Assembly: GCF_013283875.1 (NCBI RefSeq)
Contig: NZ_CP054139.1
Coordinates: 1,612,001 to 1,676,000 of the forward strand
DNA length: 64,000 bases
Reading direction: 5' to 3'
From: Mucilaginibacter mali
GTDB taxonomy: Bacteria > Bacteroidota > Bacteroidia > Sphingobacteriales > Sphingobacteriaceae
Position numbers and translations under genes: made by a program. The notes under the pieces were generated by a model. It did not search any database. It had not been told where the DNA came from and saw nothing but the letters and a program-made list of their open reading frames with translations. The stretch's first letter is position 1, and every line of letters starts with the position of its first letter. Of the stretch, positions 8,747 through 17,067 are shown one piece after another.

Positions 8747-9727
8747 ATGTCAGCATTATATCCCTTACAGTTTAAAACCATTTATAAAGACAAGATCTGG
8801 GGCGGTCAGAAGATCAAAACCTACCTGCATAAAGATTTTGGTGATCTGCCCAATTGTGGCGAGACCTGGGAGATTTCGGGCGTAAAGTCGGATGTATCGG
8901 TGGTGGCCAATGGCGCGCTGGCAGGGGAATCGCTGGCCGGCTTGCTGGAGCAATATAAAGATGAGTTGGTAGGTAAGCATGTGTACGATCACTTCGGTAA
9001 TATTTTCCCCCTGCTGGTGAAATTTATTGATGCTAACGACGATCTTTCCATACAGGTGCACCCTAATGACGAACTGGCCAAAAAACGCCATAACTCGTTC
9101 GGCAAAACCGAAATGTGGTATGTGATAGAGGCCGATCCGGGTTCTACGCTGATTGCCGGTTTCAGCCAGAAAGTTGATGAGCAAAGTTATGTAGACAAGC
9201 TGAACAGCGGCCATTTGATGGATATCCTGAACAAAGAGGATGTAAATGCGGGCGATGTGTTCTTCCTGCCCGCCGGCCGCGTGCACACCATTGGCAAGGG
9301 CCTGCTGATTGCCGAGATCCAGCAAACATCAGACATTACTTACCGCATTTACGATTTTGACCGTGTAGACGATAAAGGCCAAAAACGCGAACTGCATACC
9401 GAACTGGCCTTAGCCGCGCTTGATTACAACGTTTACCCCGAATATAAAACCCAATATACCCCTGCTAAAAACCAGGATGTACATTTGGTAAGCTGCCCAT
9501 ACTTCACCACCAATGTGATGGATTACACCGAAAACGTAACGAAGGATTACAATACTTTAGATTCGTTTGTGATACATGTTTGTGTAGATGGCGCATATAC
9601 GCTGAAATGCAACGGCGAAAGCTACGAAGTGAAAATGGGCGAATGCCTGCTGCTGCCAAAGATAATTGACCAGGTGGAGTTGGTTACCGAGGGGGGCTTT
9701 AAGATTTTGGAGAGTTATATTGAGTAA
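8747..9727 (+). CDS. manA: Mannose-6-phosphate isomerase, class I
   Basis: Interconverts mannose 6-phosphate and fructose 6-phosphate, feeding mannose into glycolysis or supplying GDP-mannose synthesis; cytoplasmic, zinc-dependent. The 326-residue length fits the short class-I form of Bacteroidota and Firmicutes. Visible motifs: KDKIWGGQKI near the N-terminus, zinc ligands in SIQVHPNDELA and FGKTEMWYVIEA, and PAGRVHTIGKGLLIAEIQQ in the second cupin half. It appears monocistronic with its own promoter and converges on mnmD, with a long palindrome in the spacer. Function call is secure. Confidence 0.93.
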   Translation: MSALYPLQFKTIYKDKIWGGQKIKTYLHKDFGDLPNCGETWEISGVKSDVSVVANGALAGESLAGLLEQYKDELVGKHVYDHFGNIFPLLVKFIDANDDLSIQVHPNDELAKKRHNSFGKTEMWYVIEADPGSTLIAGFSQKVDEQSYVDKLNSGHLMDILNKEDVNAGDVFFLPAGRVHTIGKGLLIAEIQQTSDITYRIYDFDRVDDKGQKRELHTELALAALDYNVYPEYKTQYTPAKNQDVHLVSCPYFTTNVMDYTENVTKDYNTLDSFVIHVCVDGAYTLKCNGESYEVKMGECLLLPKIIDQVELVTEGGFKILESYIE

Positions 9728-9737
9728 AAAACAAAGT

Positions 9738-9833
9738 CGTCATGCTGAGCATAGCGAAGCATCCCCGATAAGTGGAGCGGTAATGCATGACCGACCTGCC
9801 TACCGGGGATGCTTCGCTATGCTCAGCATGATG
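9738..9833. repeat. GTCAT-TGAGC palindrome between convergent genes
   Basis: Arms of about 29 bp (9738-9767 and 9804-9833, core CATGCTGAGCATAGCGAAGC) enclose a 36-nt loop. It lies between the 3' ends of manA and mnmD and may act as a bidirectional transcription stop. Related copies: 18668, 26371, 58837 and a degenerate one at 13961. Confidence 0.8.
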
Positions 9834-9877
9834 ATGGTTTATTATGCTTCGCTATCGCTTAGGAAGACGATTTTGGG

Positions 9878-10609
9878 TTACAACTTCACCGCCCTTAACA
9901 TTTCCCGCTTTCCTGGCGCACCCGGCGCTTTTTCTACTTTAAAACCAAGCGCTTTTAGCATACGTTTCAGGTTACCGGTGATGGCATAGGTAACAAATAC
10001 GCCGCCAGGTTTCAAAAAGCTTGCGGTATGATTGATCACCTCCTCGCTCCACATCTCGGGCTGGTGCAGCGCCGCAAAGGCATCAAAGTAAATTACATCG
10101 TAAAGTTCGGCACTTTGAAAGGCCGATAGGGTAGTATGCGCGGTTTTAAGCTTGCAGTAAGGATTGATATCAACCAAATGATTGATGGACGACGGATACC
10201 AATCCAGAAAATCGGCCCATAATTTTGGCGATACGTAATCATTATAGCCGGTTTGGCTGATCATTTCCAGGCTCAGCGGATAAGCCTCGATGCCGGTATG
10301 CTCCAGTTTGATGTTTTTGGCAGTACAAAAATCGGCGCTGAGCAAAAAATTGAGTCCTGTGCCCAGGCCCACTTCCAGTACAGATACCTGTTGCATATCC
10401 ATCCCCGCTAAAAAATAGCGTAAGCCCGAATTTAGAAATACGTGTATACTTTCCTGTAAAGCCCCGTGCTTCGAGTGGTAATTTTCGCCAACCATGAGGT
10501 TGTAGATGGTTTTAGAACCATCGGCGGTGGTGACGAACGAAAGTTCAGGCCCCCCGGCCCCCTGAAGGGGGAGCTGATCTGCCTGATGATTGCCAGTTTC
10601 TTCTGTCAT
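9878..10609 (-). CDS. mnmD: tRNA mnm5s2U methyltransferase, stand-alone MnmD
   Basis: SAM-dependent methyltransferase for the last step of mnm5s2U34 synthesis in tRNA. Motifs: VTTADGSKTIYN and ENYHSKHGALQESIHVF at the N-terminus, SAM-binding VLEVGLGTGLNFLLS (about residues 74-88), and the catalytic-site segment YFDAFAALHQPEMW. There is no fused MnmC oxidase domain, as usual in Bacteroidota. Oddity: residues about 11-22 (DQLPLQGAGGPE) are encoded by a GC-rich palindromic repeat (10549-10573), and family members normally begin near TTADGS. No ATG lies after the repeat, so the repeat seems to have supplied a new N-terminal extension. Confidence 0.9.
   Translation of the reverse strand: MTEETGNHQADQLPLQGAGGPELSFVTTADGSKTIYNLMVGENYHSKHGALQESIHVFLNSGLRYFLAGMDMQQVSVLEVGLGTGLNFLLSADFCTAKNIKLEHTGIEAYPLSLEMISQTGYNDYVSPKLWADFLDWYPSSINHLVDINPYCKLKTAHTTLSAFQSAELYDVIYFDAFAALHQPEMWSEEVINHTASFLKPGGVFVTYAITGNLKRMLKALGFKVEKAPGAPGKREMLRAVKL
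10549..10573. repeat. CCCCCTGAAGGGGG palindrome inside mnmD
   Basis: A GC-rich element whose core CCCCCTGAAGGGGG is self-complementary. It resembles the spacer repeats CCCTCCC/GGGAGGG found near 10771, 13911, 21210 and 23310, but here it is translated as part of the MnmD N-terminus. Confidence 0.6.
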
Positions 10610-10628
10610 TTATCCTAAACTCTTGCCA

Positions 10629-10735
10629 GATCAAGCGTCCACGCTTGATCTATATCCTAATTAAGCGTCCACGCTTAATTTTTACGTGAGTGCGGACGCT
10701 CAAATATACTTACAATCAAGCGTGGACGCTTGATT
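10629..10735. repeat. Cluster of AAGCGTCCACGCTT palindromes
   Basis: Three units with perfect 10-bp arms around a 2-nt centre: 10629-10650 (GATCAAGCGT-CC-ACGCTTGATC), 10659-10680 (AATTAAGCGT-CC) and 10714-10735 (AATCAAGCGT-GG). The third is in reverse orientation, so units can pair with themselves or with each other. A fourth partial unit, TGAG...CTCA, lies at 10687-10702. Lies upstream of mnmD and downstream of the MBL gene, both on the minus strand. Confidence 0.8.
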
Positions 10736-10833
10736 GGGCGATGCGAAGTAGTCGCGCAGCAATCTATAGATACCCCTCCCAGCCACCGCACAAGCTATCG
10801 CGCTCCTCCCAAGGGAAGGAACTGTCTTGCGTA

Positions 10834-12177
10834 TTAGTGTGCTTGGAGAAACTTCGTCACCACCTGTCCCATATCATAAACCGGCACATTAGTAATTTTG
10901 GCAGCGATAATACTGGCAGCCGCTGCCGAGCGGTACCCGGCGGCGCAATGTACTACAATGGGTTTATCGGTTGGTATCTCATTTAGGCGCTCGCGCAGTT
11001 CGGGCAGGGGGATGGCCAGGGCGTTTTCAAATGGCATGCCGCTGTTTATCTCTGTCCAGTTGCGGGCATCGATGATGGTATAGTTATCGGGATTAGCTTC
11101 AAAAGCATCCAGATCAAACGTAGGTGTGGTTGCTGCCGTTAAATTAGCAGGTGCAACCTGTGCCGATCTGATATTCTTTTCATAGCCGATCTTGGCCGTT
11201 TTCCTGATCACCTTTTCAAGGCTTTCCGCGTCGGCAGCCATCAGGTAAAATTCTTCGGTTGGGTTAATTACCGAACCCAGCCATGTTTCGAATTTGCCGC
11301 CATCCTGTAGATTGATTGCGCCTGCGATATGGCCTTGTTTAAACGCTGTGGCCGGGCGGGTATCTATAATAGGTACACCATCCTTAAAAACACGGTGATC
11401 TATGCGAGGTACGGCTGCTATGTTGATTTCAAGTGTATCGGCACCAGCTTTGTTCATCTCTACATCGTAACCGAAGTAACGGGGCATAAAGGGCTGATCG
11501 GCGGTGAGCAGTTGCACAAACTGCAATTCGTCCATTAATTGCAACGCATAGTTCTCGCGGATCTCCCTGCCGATGGTGCTGTGCAGATCGGGACTCATGT
11601 TTTTGCCGCAAAGCGAGCCGGGGCCGTGCGCCGGGTAAACGGTAACATGGTGGGGCAGCTTCATTAGTTTATCGCGGGTGCTATGGTACATCTGGCGGGC
11701 CAGGTCTTCTTTCTGGGCGGTGATATTGCCCGCGCTCTCACGCAGGTCGGGGCGACCGACATCGCCTACAAAAAGGGTATCGCCGGTGAAAACATCCGTT
11801 TGGCGGCCATTCTCGTCCTCCACCAAAATACATATCGAATCGGGCGAATGGCCCGGGGTATTGATGGCTTTCAGTTTGATATCGCTCAGGCTGATCACAT
11901 CACCATCATCAAAGGTTTGGTGCGGGTATTCGGCACCAACCAGCTTGCTCACATAAATGGTAGCGCCGGTAGTTTCGTGTATCTCCAGGTGCGAGCTTAC
12001 AAAATCGGCATGCGGATGCGTTTCTATCACGCCGGTTATCTGCGCCTGGTGCAGGGTAGCGAAATCATAATAAGGCTGCGGATCGCGGGCGGGGTCAATC
12101 ACCACCATGCTGCCATTGCGGATGACCGCGTACGATGCATGTGCCAGGCCGGTATCGTAAAACTGATGTATAACCAT
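10834..12177 (-). CDS. CstB-like persulfide dioxygenase-sulfurtransferase (MBL + two rhodanese domains)
   Basis: From ATG 12177 the protein has about 447 residues; a TTG at 12198 would add seven residues and is less likely. Domain order: metallo-beta-lactamase fold (about residues 1-240) with the iron-site signature ETHPHADFVSSH, then NTPGHSPDS, GDTLFVGDVGRPDL and VYPAHGPGSLCG; a first rhodanese domain (about 265-340) that lacks the active-site cysteine (FYLMAAD); a second with the intact loop VHCAAGYRSAA. This is the plan of S. aureus CstB: persulfide dioxygenase, pseudo-rhodanese, rhodanese. Expected role is oxidation of low-molecular-weight persulfides to sulfite/thiosulfate in the cytoplasm. 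No CstR-type regulator is adjacent. Confidence 0.85.
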   Translation of the reverse strand: MVIHQFYDTGLAHASYAVIRNGSMVVIDPARDPQPYYDFATLHQAQITGVIETHPHADFVSSHLEIHETTGATIYVSKLVGAEYPHQTFDDGDVISLSDIKLKAINTPGHSPDSICILVEDENGRQTDVFTGDTLFVGDVGRPDLRESAGNITAQKEDLARQMYHSTRDKLMKLPHHVTVYPAHGPGSLCGKNMSPDLHSTIGREIRENYALQLMDELQFVQLLTADQPFMPRYFGYDVEMNKAGADTLEINIAAVPRIDHRVFKDGVPIIDTRPATAFKQGHIAGAINLQDGGKFETWLGSVINPTEEFYLMAADAESLEKVIRKTAKIGYEKNIRSAQVAPANLTAATTPTFDLDAFEANPDNYTIIDARNWTEINSGMPFENALAIPLPELRERLNEIPTDKPIVVHCAAGYRSAAAASIIAAKITNVPVYDMGQVVTKFLQAH

Positions 12178-12295
12178 ATGTGTGGCAAAGATATACAATT
12201 ACAACTATTCGGTTTAGTGATGTTGGTCATTGGGTGTTCATCTTTTTGGAGATGTTATGATTTGGCTAAATCCCTTTTGCTTTTACAATAGTTCC

Positions 12296-12384
12296 GTCCC
12301 ATAAATGGGATGGCAATGATTTTTTTAATTGCCGTTGATTTAACCAACAAGACTATACGGTATAGATGCCTGGGTTTTAGCCCA
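12296..12384. repeat. String of small hairpins
   Basis: Within 90 bp: TCCCATAAATGGGA (about 12297-12310), GGCAAT...ATTGCC (12312-12333), CTATACGGTATAG (12353-12365) and TGGGTTTTAGCCCA (12371-12384). It sits between the divergent MBL and DUF3943 genes. No function can be assigned; probably another mosaic of dispersed repeats. Confidence 0.5.
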
Positions 12385-12451
12385 ACGCGAAGAGCGATAA
12401 AACCAAAACCCTATTTTGTAGTTTAACACTAATATCACACTAAAATAACCT

Positions 12452-12469
12452 TGCAGCTTTATAGCTGCA
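12452..12469 (+). promoter_or_regulatory. Leader hairpin at the DUF3943 start
   Basis: TGCAGCT-TTAT-AGCTGCA is a perfect 7-bp stem ending 3 nt before ATG 12473. It would cover the ribosome-binding region of that ATG, which makes the in-frame ATG at 12485 a reasonable alternative start, or the hairpin a control of translation. Confidence 0.4.
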
Positions 12470-12472
12470 CAA

Positions 12473-13909
12473 ATGTTCAACCAGATGGAACTAAAAAAAT
12501 ACCTGCTGATCCCTATACTGCTGTTAAGTGGCTTGCTGACCGATTTTACGGCATCGGCCCAACAAGTACCATTTTATACCCCTACACCGGTAAACAGCCG
12601 GCTGCGCAGGCGCGAGATACGCGACAGCCTGCTTAACCATAAGCACCTGCAACGCGCTTTTATCGAATTTGGTATTACGGAACTGGCCCCCTTCTCCTTA
12701 GATAGATTTATACGGCATGCCGATTTTGCCCAGATCACCTGGAAAACCACGGGCTACAACCTTAACCCGGCGCATTGGGCCTGGGATAACGACCCTTTTC
12801 AAACCAATCAGTTCGGGCACCCTTATCATGGCAGCTTGTTTTATAACGCTTTCCGTACCAATGGTTACAGTTTTTGGCAATCGGTGCCGGCGGCTTTCGC
12901 GGGTAGTTACCTGTGGGAAACTTTTGCCGAGAGCCAGCCGCCCGCGCCCAACGATTTTATTAATACCAGCTTTGGCGGCATCGTTCTGGGCGAAATGACC
13001 TATCGCATGTCTAACAAAATTGTAAACAACCATACCCGCGGCTTTCACCGGCAAATGAGTGAGGTGGTGGCATTATTGGTATCGCCAACAAACGGCCTGA
13101 ACCGCATATTGGATGGTAAATGGGGGAGGGTGAGCCCTAATACGCTGGAGGTGGATTCCTCAAAGATCAGCGCCGAGTTTGATCTTGGTTACCGTAAATT
13201 CAATACGGGTAACCAAAGCTTGTTTGGCAGTAACGGGCAAACCGGCTGGTATGCGCACGCTAAACTATTGTATGGTAGCAGGTATCAAAATTTCAGCAAG
13301 CCCTTTAGTAATATTATTATTAATGCCGAGGTGGGTAAGGATGACAGTACGTTCCTGAATACAGTAAGCGTTTATGGATCGATAGCCGGCTGGCAACTGG
13401 ATACCGCCGAGACCATTAAGCACCTGCTGGTGATATCGGCCAATTACGATTACATTGCCAATTCCTCCTTCTTTTATGGCGGCGAAAGCGTAAAGGCCAA
13501 CCTGTATTCGCAATTTGTACCTTTCAGGAAGGTGAAGTTGAGTACCCAGTTATCTGCCGGGCCGATACTACTGGCAGCCATACCAAGCCCATACTCCGAT
13601 AGCGGCCGTAATTATGATTATGGTTCGGGTTTTGGTATTGGTGGCGGCGCCACCTTAAGTTTGCTGGATAAATTTTTCTTCACGGCCAATTATCGCGGGG
13701 GATATTCTAAAACGCTGAATGGCAGTCATTCTCATTATTTCCTGCATTCCGTTTCGGGCGAGTTTAGTTATATGCCTATTCCGCACGTTTCGGCCAATAT
13801 CGAGCCGGGTTACGTAACGCTGGAGGGCAACTACCGGGATCATCCCGAGTTTAACCGTAATTATCCTTATGTGAAGATCTCGGCAAGGTGGGCGGTGAAT
13901 ATCAGGTAA
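12473..13909 (+). CDS. DUF3943 outer-membrane protein
   Basis: A 478-residue protein (474 if the start is 12485, MELKKYLLIPILLLSG). It has a signal peptide ending near TASAQQ, then the DUF3943 core: NPAHWAWDNDPFQTNQFGHPYHGSLFYNAFRTNGYSFWQS, followed by FAGSYLWETFAESQPPAPNDFINTSFGGIVLGEM (quoted here as two neighbouring segments). The C-terminal 250 residues are beta-rich with aromatic strand ends and finish in YVKISARWAVNIR, like an outer-membrane barrel. DUF3943 function is unknown. It converges on the SGNH hydrolase gene, with a degenerate palindrome in the spacer. Confidence 0.85.
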   Translation: MFNQMELKKYLLIPILLLSGLLTDFTASAQQVPFYTPTPVNSRLRRREIRDSLLNHKHLQRAFIEFGITELAPFSLDRFIRHADFAQITWKTTGYNLNPAHWAWDNDPFQTNQFGHPYHGSLFYNAFRTNGYSFWQSVPAAFAGSYLWETFAESQPPAPNDFINTSFGGIVLGEMTYRMSNKIVNNHTRGFHRQMSEVVALLVSPTNGLNRILDGKWGRVSPNTLEVDSSKISAEFDLGYRKFNTGNQSLFGSNGQTGWYAHAKLLYGSRYQNFSKPFSNIIINAEVGKDDSTFLNTVSVYGSIAGWQLDTAETIKHLLVISANYDYIANSSFFYGGESVKANLYSQFVPFRKVKLSTQLSAGPILLAAIPSPYSDSGRNYDYGSGFGIGGGATLSLLDKFFFTANYRGGYSKTLNGSHSHYFLHSVSGEFSYMPIPHVSANIEPGYVTLEGNYRDHPEFNRNYPYVKISARWAVNIR

Positions 13910-13960
13910 TACCTCTCCCCAACCTCTCCTTCGGAGATGGGCTTAGGAAATAAAATAGGT

Positions 13961-14098
13961 TGTCATCGATAGAGCATGGGAGGAAAGTGTGTTGGGGGGA
14001 GAAAGAGAAACCTTATACGGCTTTGCACATCGCACGTATAAGATCTCTCCTCACACCATCACGCAGGCCCGGCCCGGTTCGTTCGAGATGACAAACTG
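13961..14098. repeat. Degenerate GTCAT palindrome with inner hairpin
   Basis: TTGTCATC near 13960 and GAGATGACAA near 14084-14093 form outer arms; inside, CTTATACG and CGTATAAG form an inner stem (about 14012-14063). It sits between the 3' ends of the convergent DUF3943 and SGNH genes. I read it as a decayed copy of the 9738 family; moderate confidence. Confidence 0.45.
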
Positions 14099-14122
14099 TA
14101 TAAGCTCGGCTTAACAAAAGTT

Positions 14123-14160
14123 AAAACAAAAAAAGGCAGGTATCTTCCGATAACCCGCCT
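14123..14160 (-). terminator. Intrinsic terminator of the FadL-SGNH operon
   Basis: On the minus strand AGGCGGGTTATC, a GGAA (GNRA) loop and GATACCTGCCT form a stem with one bulge, followed by a T-run (A-run at 14123-14134 on the plus strand). It is 26 bp after the SGNH stop. Confidence 0.8.
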
Positions 14161-14186
14161 CTCTTTATAGATCAGTTAAATTTTCC

Positions 14187-15521
14187 TTATGGGAATTTTA
14201 CGCCGCTATAGGCCGATACATCTGCCAGCGGAACGCTTGAGCCATATTTACTGTTGATGGCTTTAATAAACTCGTTGGCCACAATGGCATAACCGCGCGG
14301 GGTTAAGTGCACACCATCTAAGGAGAAGATACCACCGCTCACAAAGTTAGAGCTTAAGCTGATGCCGTTTACTACCAAGCCGTTTGCTTTTACATTGGTT
14401 AGGAAGGTATAGGCATCAAATACAGCCAGGCCGTTGGTTGCAGCAATGCTTTTGATGGTGTTATTGTACGATACCACATAATCCTTAACCATCGCCTGCT
14501 CTGCCGCATCTAAAACGTATTGGTTTTCGATAGGGTTAAGCGGATGCAAACCGTAAGGGATGCCACCCGTTGGTACGCCCATTTTAGAGGTAGGGAAGGT
14601 CAGTACGATCAGGTCGTTGGCAGTAGCCAGTCTCGGCGCGTAAGTTGAGGTAGTACCCGGAACCAGCGCATTGATATACAAACCGGTTACGGTAGGCGCG
14701 CTTTTCTGTACGTTAGCCAAAATAAGGGGAACAGTTACCGTAGTAAAGTACGGAATGGTAGTAACATCCGGAATGGTAGCCACAGCGCCTTTAGCGCCGC
14801 TGCCGCCTGTGCCGCCAGCCACTAATTTAGCTATAGATGCCTGGTATAAGGCAGCGAATTGCGCTTTATCCGTCAGTACATCGCCCGCACCGCCTGAGGT
14901 AGCATAGCCTAAAGCATCGTTATTACCCAGCCAGTCGGTAAAGAAAGTGAAGGGCTTGGCGGTAACAAAATCTAAATAAGTGGTGTTGTTGGTAGGCGTT
15001 GGATTAGGCAGTAAGCGCTCGAAGTAACCATTCAGGTTGCCGTAAGGGGCGTAAGTGATCTGCTGTAACTTAATTCCCGGTACACCGTAATTGTTCAAGT
15101 CGCCGGTGTATTTGGTATAAGTGGTTACGTTGCCAAAGCCCGGAACCGCAGTTACACCTGTTACAGCCAGGTTAGTAGTTACCGGCGTAGTGATTGGCGA
15201 ACCGGTGGTCGGGTCGAAGCCTGTCAGTTTAACATAGCCCGAACCATTAGCCTGCGCTTCGGTAAACAGGGGTTGGGTAAACGTGCCGCCGCCAACGCTT
15301 GCCATTTGTTTGGCAATGATGCTGGGGTATGAATTTAGCTGCCCATCGCGATAAAGGCCGCCATCGGCATAACCGGCAGTAAGCGAGTTACCCACCGCTA
15401 TGTATCTTGAAAAATTGGCCGAGCCTGCTGTTGGCGTAGGCGTGGTAATATTGGTTTTGCAAGCTGTAAAGGCCAGTAAACCTGCAAATACGAGTATATG
15501 GTGTGATTTGAAATTTTTCAT
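14187..15521 (-). CDS. SGNH/GDSL-family lipoprotein hydrolase
   Basis: A 444-residue lipoprotein: signal peptide with lipobox FTAC (cysteine 21). SGNH hydrolase motifs: nucleophile block IAVGNSLTAGYADGG (Ser about 46), oxyanion block WLGNNDALGYA, and the Asp/His block LDGVHLTPRGYAIVANEF. The family hydrolyses ester bonds of lipids or acylated glycans; the substrate cannot be read from sequence. It follows a FadL-type channel gene by 20 bp on the same strand. That pair (FadL plus large SGNH lipoprotein) is common in Bacteroidota and suggests that the hydrolase releases acyl chains at the cell surface for the channel, which is inference. Confidence 0.85.
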   Translation of the reverse strand: MKNFKSHHILVFAGLLAFTACKTNITTPTPTAGSANFSRYIAVGNSLTAGYADGGLYRDGQLNSYPSIIAKQMASVGGGTFTQPLFTEAQANGSGYVKLTGFDPTTGSPITTPVTTNLAVTGVTAVPGFGNVTTYTKYTGDLNNYGVPGIKLQQITYAPYGNLNGYFERLLPNPTPTNNTTYLDFVTAKPFTFFTDWLGNNDALGYATSGGAGDVLTDKAQFAALYQASIAKLVAGGTGGSGAKGAVATIPDVTTIPYFTTVTVPLILANVQKSAPTVTGLYINALVPGTTSTYAPRLATANDLIVLTFPTSKMGVPTGGIPYGLHPLNPIENQYVLDAAEQAMVKDYVVSYNNTIKSIAATNGLAVFDAYTFLTNVKANGLVVNGISLSSNFVSGGIFSLDGVHLTPRGYAIVANEFIKAINSKYGSSVPLADVSAYSGVKFP

Positions 15522-15541
15522 GCGATTAAATTAATGAGGTA

Positions 15542-16765
15542 CTACCAGTGATAAGCAAGTGATAATCCGGGAATGTAAACATTGGTACGGAACGTGCCCG
15601 ACAGTTGCGACTCGATATTGGTTTGCTTGCGTGCCGAAACGTTTTCGTATTCAAACGACAGATCCAGATCCAGGTGGTTAGCCAGTTTGTAACCTAAGCC
15701 GGCGGTCAGGTAATAGCGGTTGGCATCAGGTGCTTCGGGTGTAACATATCCGTCGATAACGGCAGTGCTGGCGAAGCCGCCACCAAGGCGCAAGGCTAGT
15801 TTATCGGTGGTTTTGTATTCGGTACCTACACGCAGGTCTAAAGCATCCTTATAATTACGTGGCGAATAAGTATCGGCCAAAACAGCGGTGTTTTTAGCAT
15901 AATCAAATGCTAAGGCTTTGTAAACGCTCCAGTGTACAAAGTTCATGTCGAAGGCCAAAGTCCATTTTGAGGTAGGATAGAAGCCAAAACCCAGCGAGGT
16001 GGTTGATGGCAGCGGGATGCCCGATGAAAATGTGTTTGGCTGTGGGAAGTTAGCCTGTACCGAAGCTGGTACGGTAAACACAGCGTTGCCGGCATCGATA
16101 GTGGTATTTACCTTCGAACGGTGGGTGATACCAACGGTTACGCCCGATTCGGTTTTGAAGTAAACACCGGCGTTCCAGCCGTAGCCTTTGCCATCGCCTG
16201 ATAGCTGCGCCTGGCCATCGGCACCTGCCGAGTTTGACAGCGGGATGGCACGGGTAAGGTTAACGCTTGCGCGGTTATACACAAAACCACCGCCAATGCT
16301 CATAAAGTCGGCCAGCTTAATGCTGATGGTTGGCTGGATGTAAATTGCCTTAAGGTCAAGGCTTTCCAGCGAGTATTTGCCGGTCCAGCTGGTGCCCCAG
16401 TCGGTTAAACCACCAAATGGCGTATAAACGCCCAGGCCTAATTTCCAGAACGAATTTTTTGGTCCCCAAACCGCGTAGGCAGTAAACGGCGTAGCTATTT
16501 TGTTTGAGTTATTGTAAACGGTATTGGTACCGGCCGGGTTAAAAGCCGATTTAAACATCAATGGACTAACGCCGGCCTGGATATAATTTTCGGGTAACAT
16601 GGCTACAGCGCCGGGGTTAAACAGTACCGATGCGCCATCCTGCAACAAGCCGGTGCCGGTATGGCCCATGCCAATTTGCTTCTGTCCGTGTAAGTTTACC
16701 TGGAAGCCCTGGGCAAATGCCATAACCGGCACGGTTGCCAAAAGCAAGAGTAAGAGTTTTCTCAT
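15542..16765 (-). CDS. OmpP1/FadL/TodX-family outer-membrane transporter
   Basis: A 407-residue outer-membrane channel for long-chain fatty acids or other hydrophobic molecules. Seen: signal peptide ending AFAQG, then the FadL N-terminal signature GFQVNLHGQKQIGMGHTGTG and SVLFNPGAVAMLPENYIQAG, and a 14-stranded barrel region with a final strand TNVYIPGLSLAYHW. First gene of a two-gene operon with the SGNH lipoprotein. A TATGTTTG box (minus strand, 16819-16812) lies about 50 bp before the start codon. A link with the beta-oxidation cluster starting at 21507 is plausible but not shown. Confidence 0.9.
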   Translation of the reverse strand: MRKLLLLLLATVPVMAFAQGFQVNLHGQKQIGMGHTGTGLLQDGASVLFNPGAVAMLPENYIQAGVSPLMFKSAFNPAGTNTVYNNSNKIATPFTAYAVWGPKNSFWKLGLGVYTPFGGLTDWGTSWTGKYSLESLDLKAIYIQPTISIKLADFMSIGGGFVYNRASVNLTRAIPLSNSAGADGQAQLSGDGKGYGWNAGVYFKTESGVTVGITHRSKVNTTIDAGNAVFTVPASVQANFPQPNTFSSGIPLPSTTSLGFGFYPTSKWTLAFDMNFVHWSVYKALAFDYAKNTAVLADTYSPRNYKDALDLRVGTEYKTTDKLALRLGGGFASTAVIDGYVTPEAPDANRYYLTAGLGYKLANHLDLDLSFEYENVSARKQTNIESQLSGTFRTNVYIPGLSLAYHW

Positions 16766-16811
16766 AATTTAAAAAAATGGTTTATAATTATTGATGTTTA
16801 AACGTGGGGCG

Positions 16812-16819
16812 CAAACATA
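16812..16819 (-). promoter_or_regulatory. -7 box for the FadL operon (TATGTTTG)
   Basis: On the minus strand TATGTTTG fits TAnnTTTG, 47 bp before the FadL ATG. No convincing -33 TTG is present at the usual distance. Confidence 0.4.
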
Positions 16820-16911
16820 CAGTTTTAAAAAAATAAAATTACTGCGGATTAAAATGAAAAAAAGGGCTATTATGCGGATAGATTAGTCAAAAAGTCGGAG
16901 AAACCGGGAGA

Positions 16912-17053
16912 GGTGGCAATTTAACCACAAAGTATACAAAGAGAGAAATCACAAAGAAGCACTAAGACATATTTGTAATAATAAATGCCGGGGGATAAAA
17001 TCTTTATGACCTTTGTGCAAAATCTTTGTGTACTTTGTGGTTAAATTGCCACC
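16912..17053. repeat. CTTTGTGG-family element, copy B, perfect 21-bp TIRs
   Basis: 16912-16932 and 17033-17053 are exact reverse complements over 21 bp (core GGCAATTTAACCACAAAG). The interior of about 100 bp carries more CACAAAG/CTTTGTG words. It fills the spacer between the divergent FadL and AraC genes and ends 14 bp before the AraC start. Confidence 0.85.
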
Positions 17054-17067
17054 GCATATTTCAACCT

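Noticed and set aside
9666..9989. Plus-strand open frame across the 9738 palindrome
   Set aside because: Starts inside manA and reads through repeat sequence and antisense mnmD; no protein-like features.
10621..10740. CRISPR array at the AAGCGTCCACGCTT repeats
   Set aside because: Units are palindromes with short irregular gaps of different length and orientation, with no spacers of constant size and no cas genes.
17026..17067. Upstream in-frame ATG of the AraC gene
   Set aside because: Falls in the right arm of the CTTTGTGG element and would translate repeat sequence.
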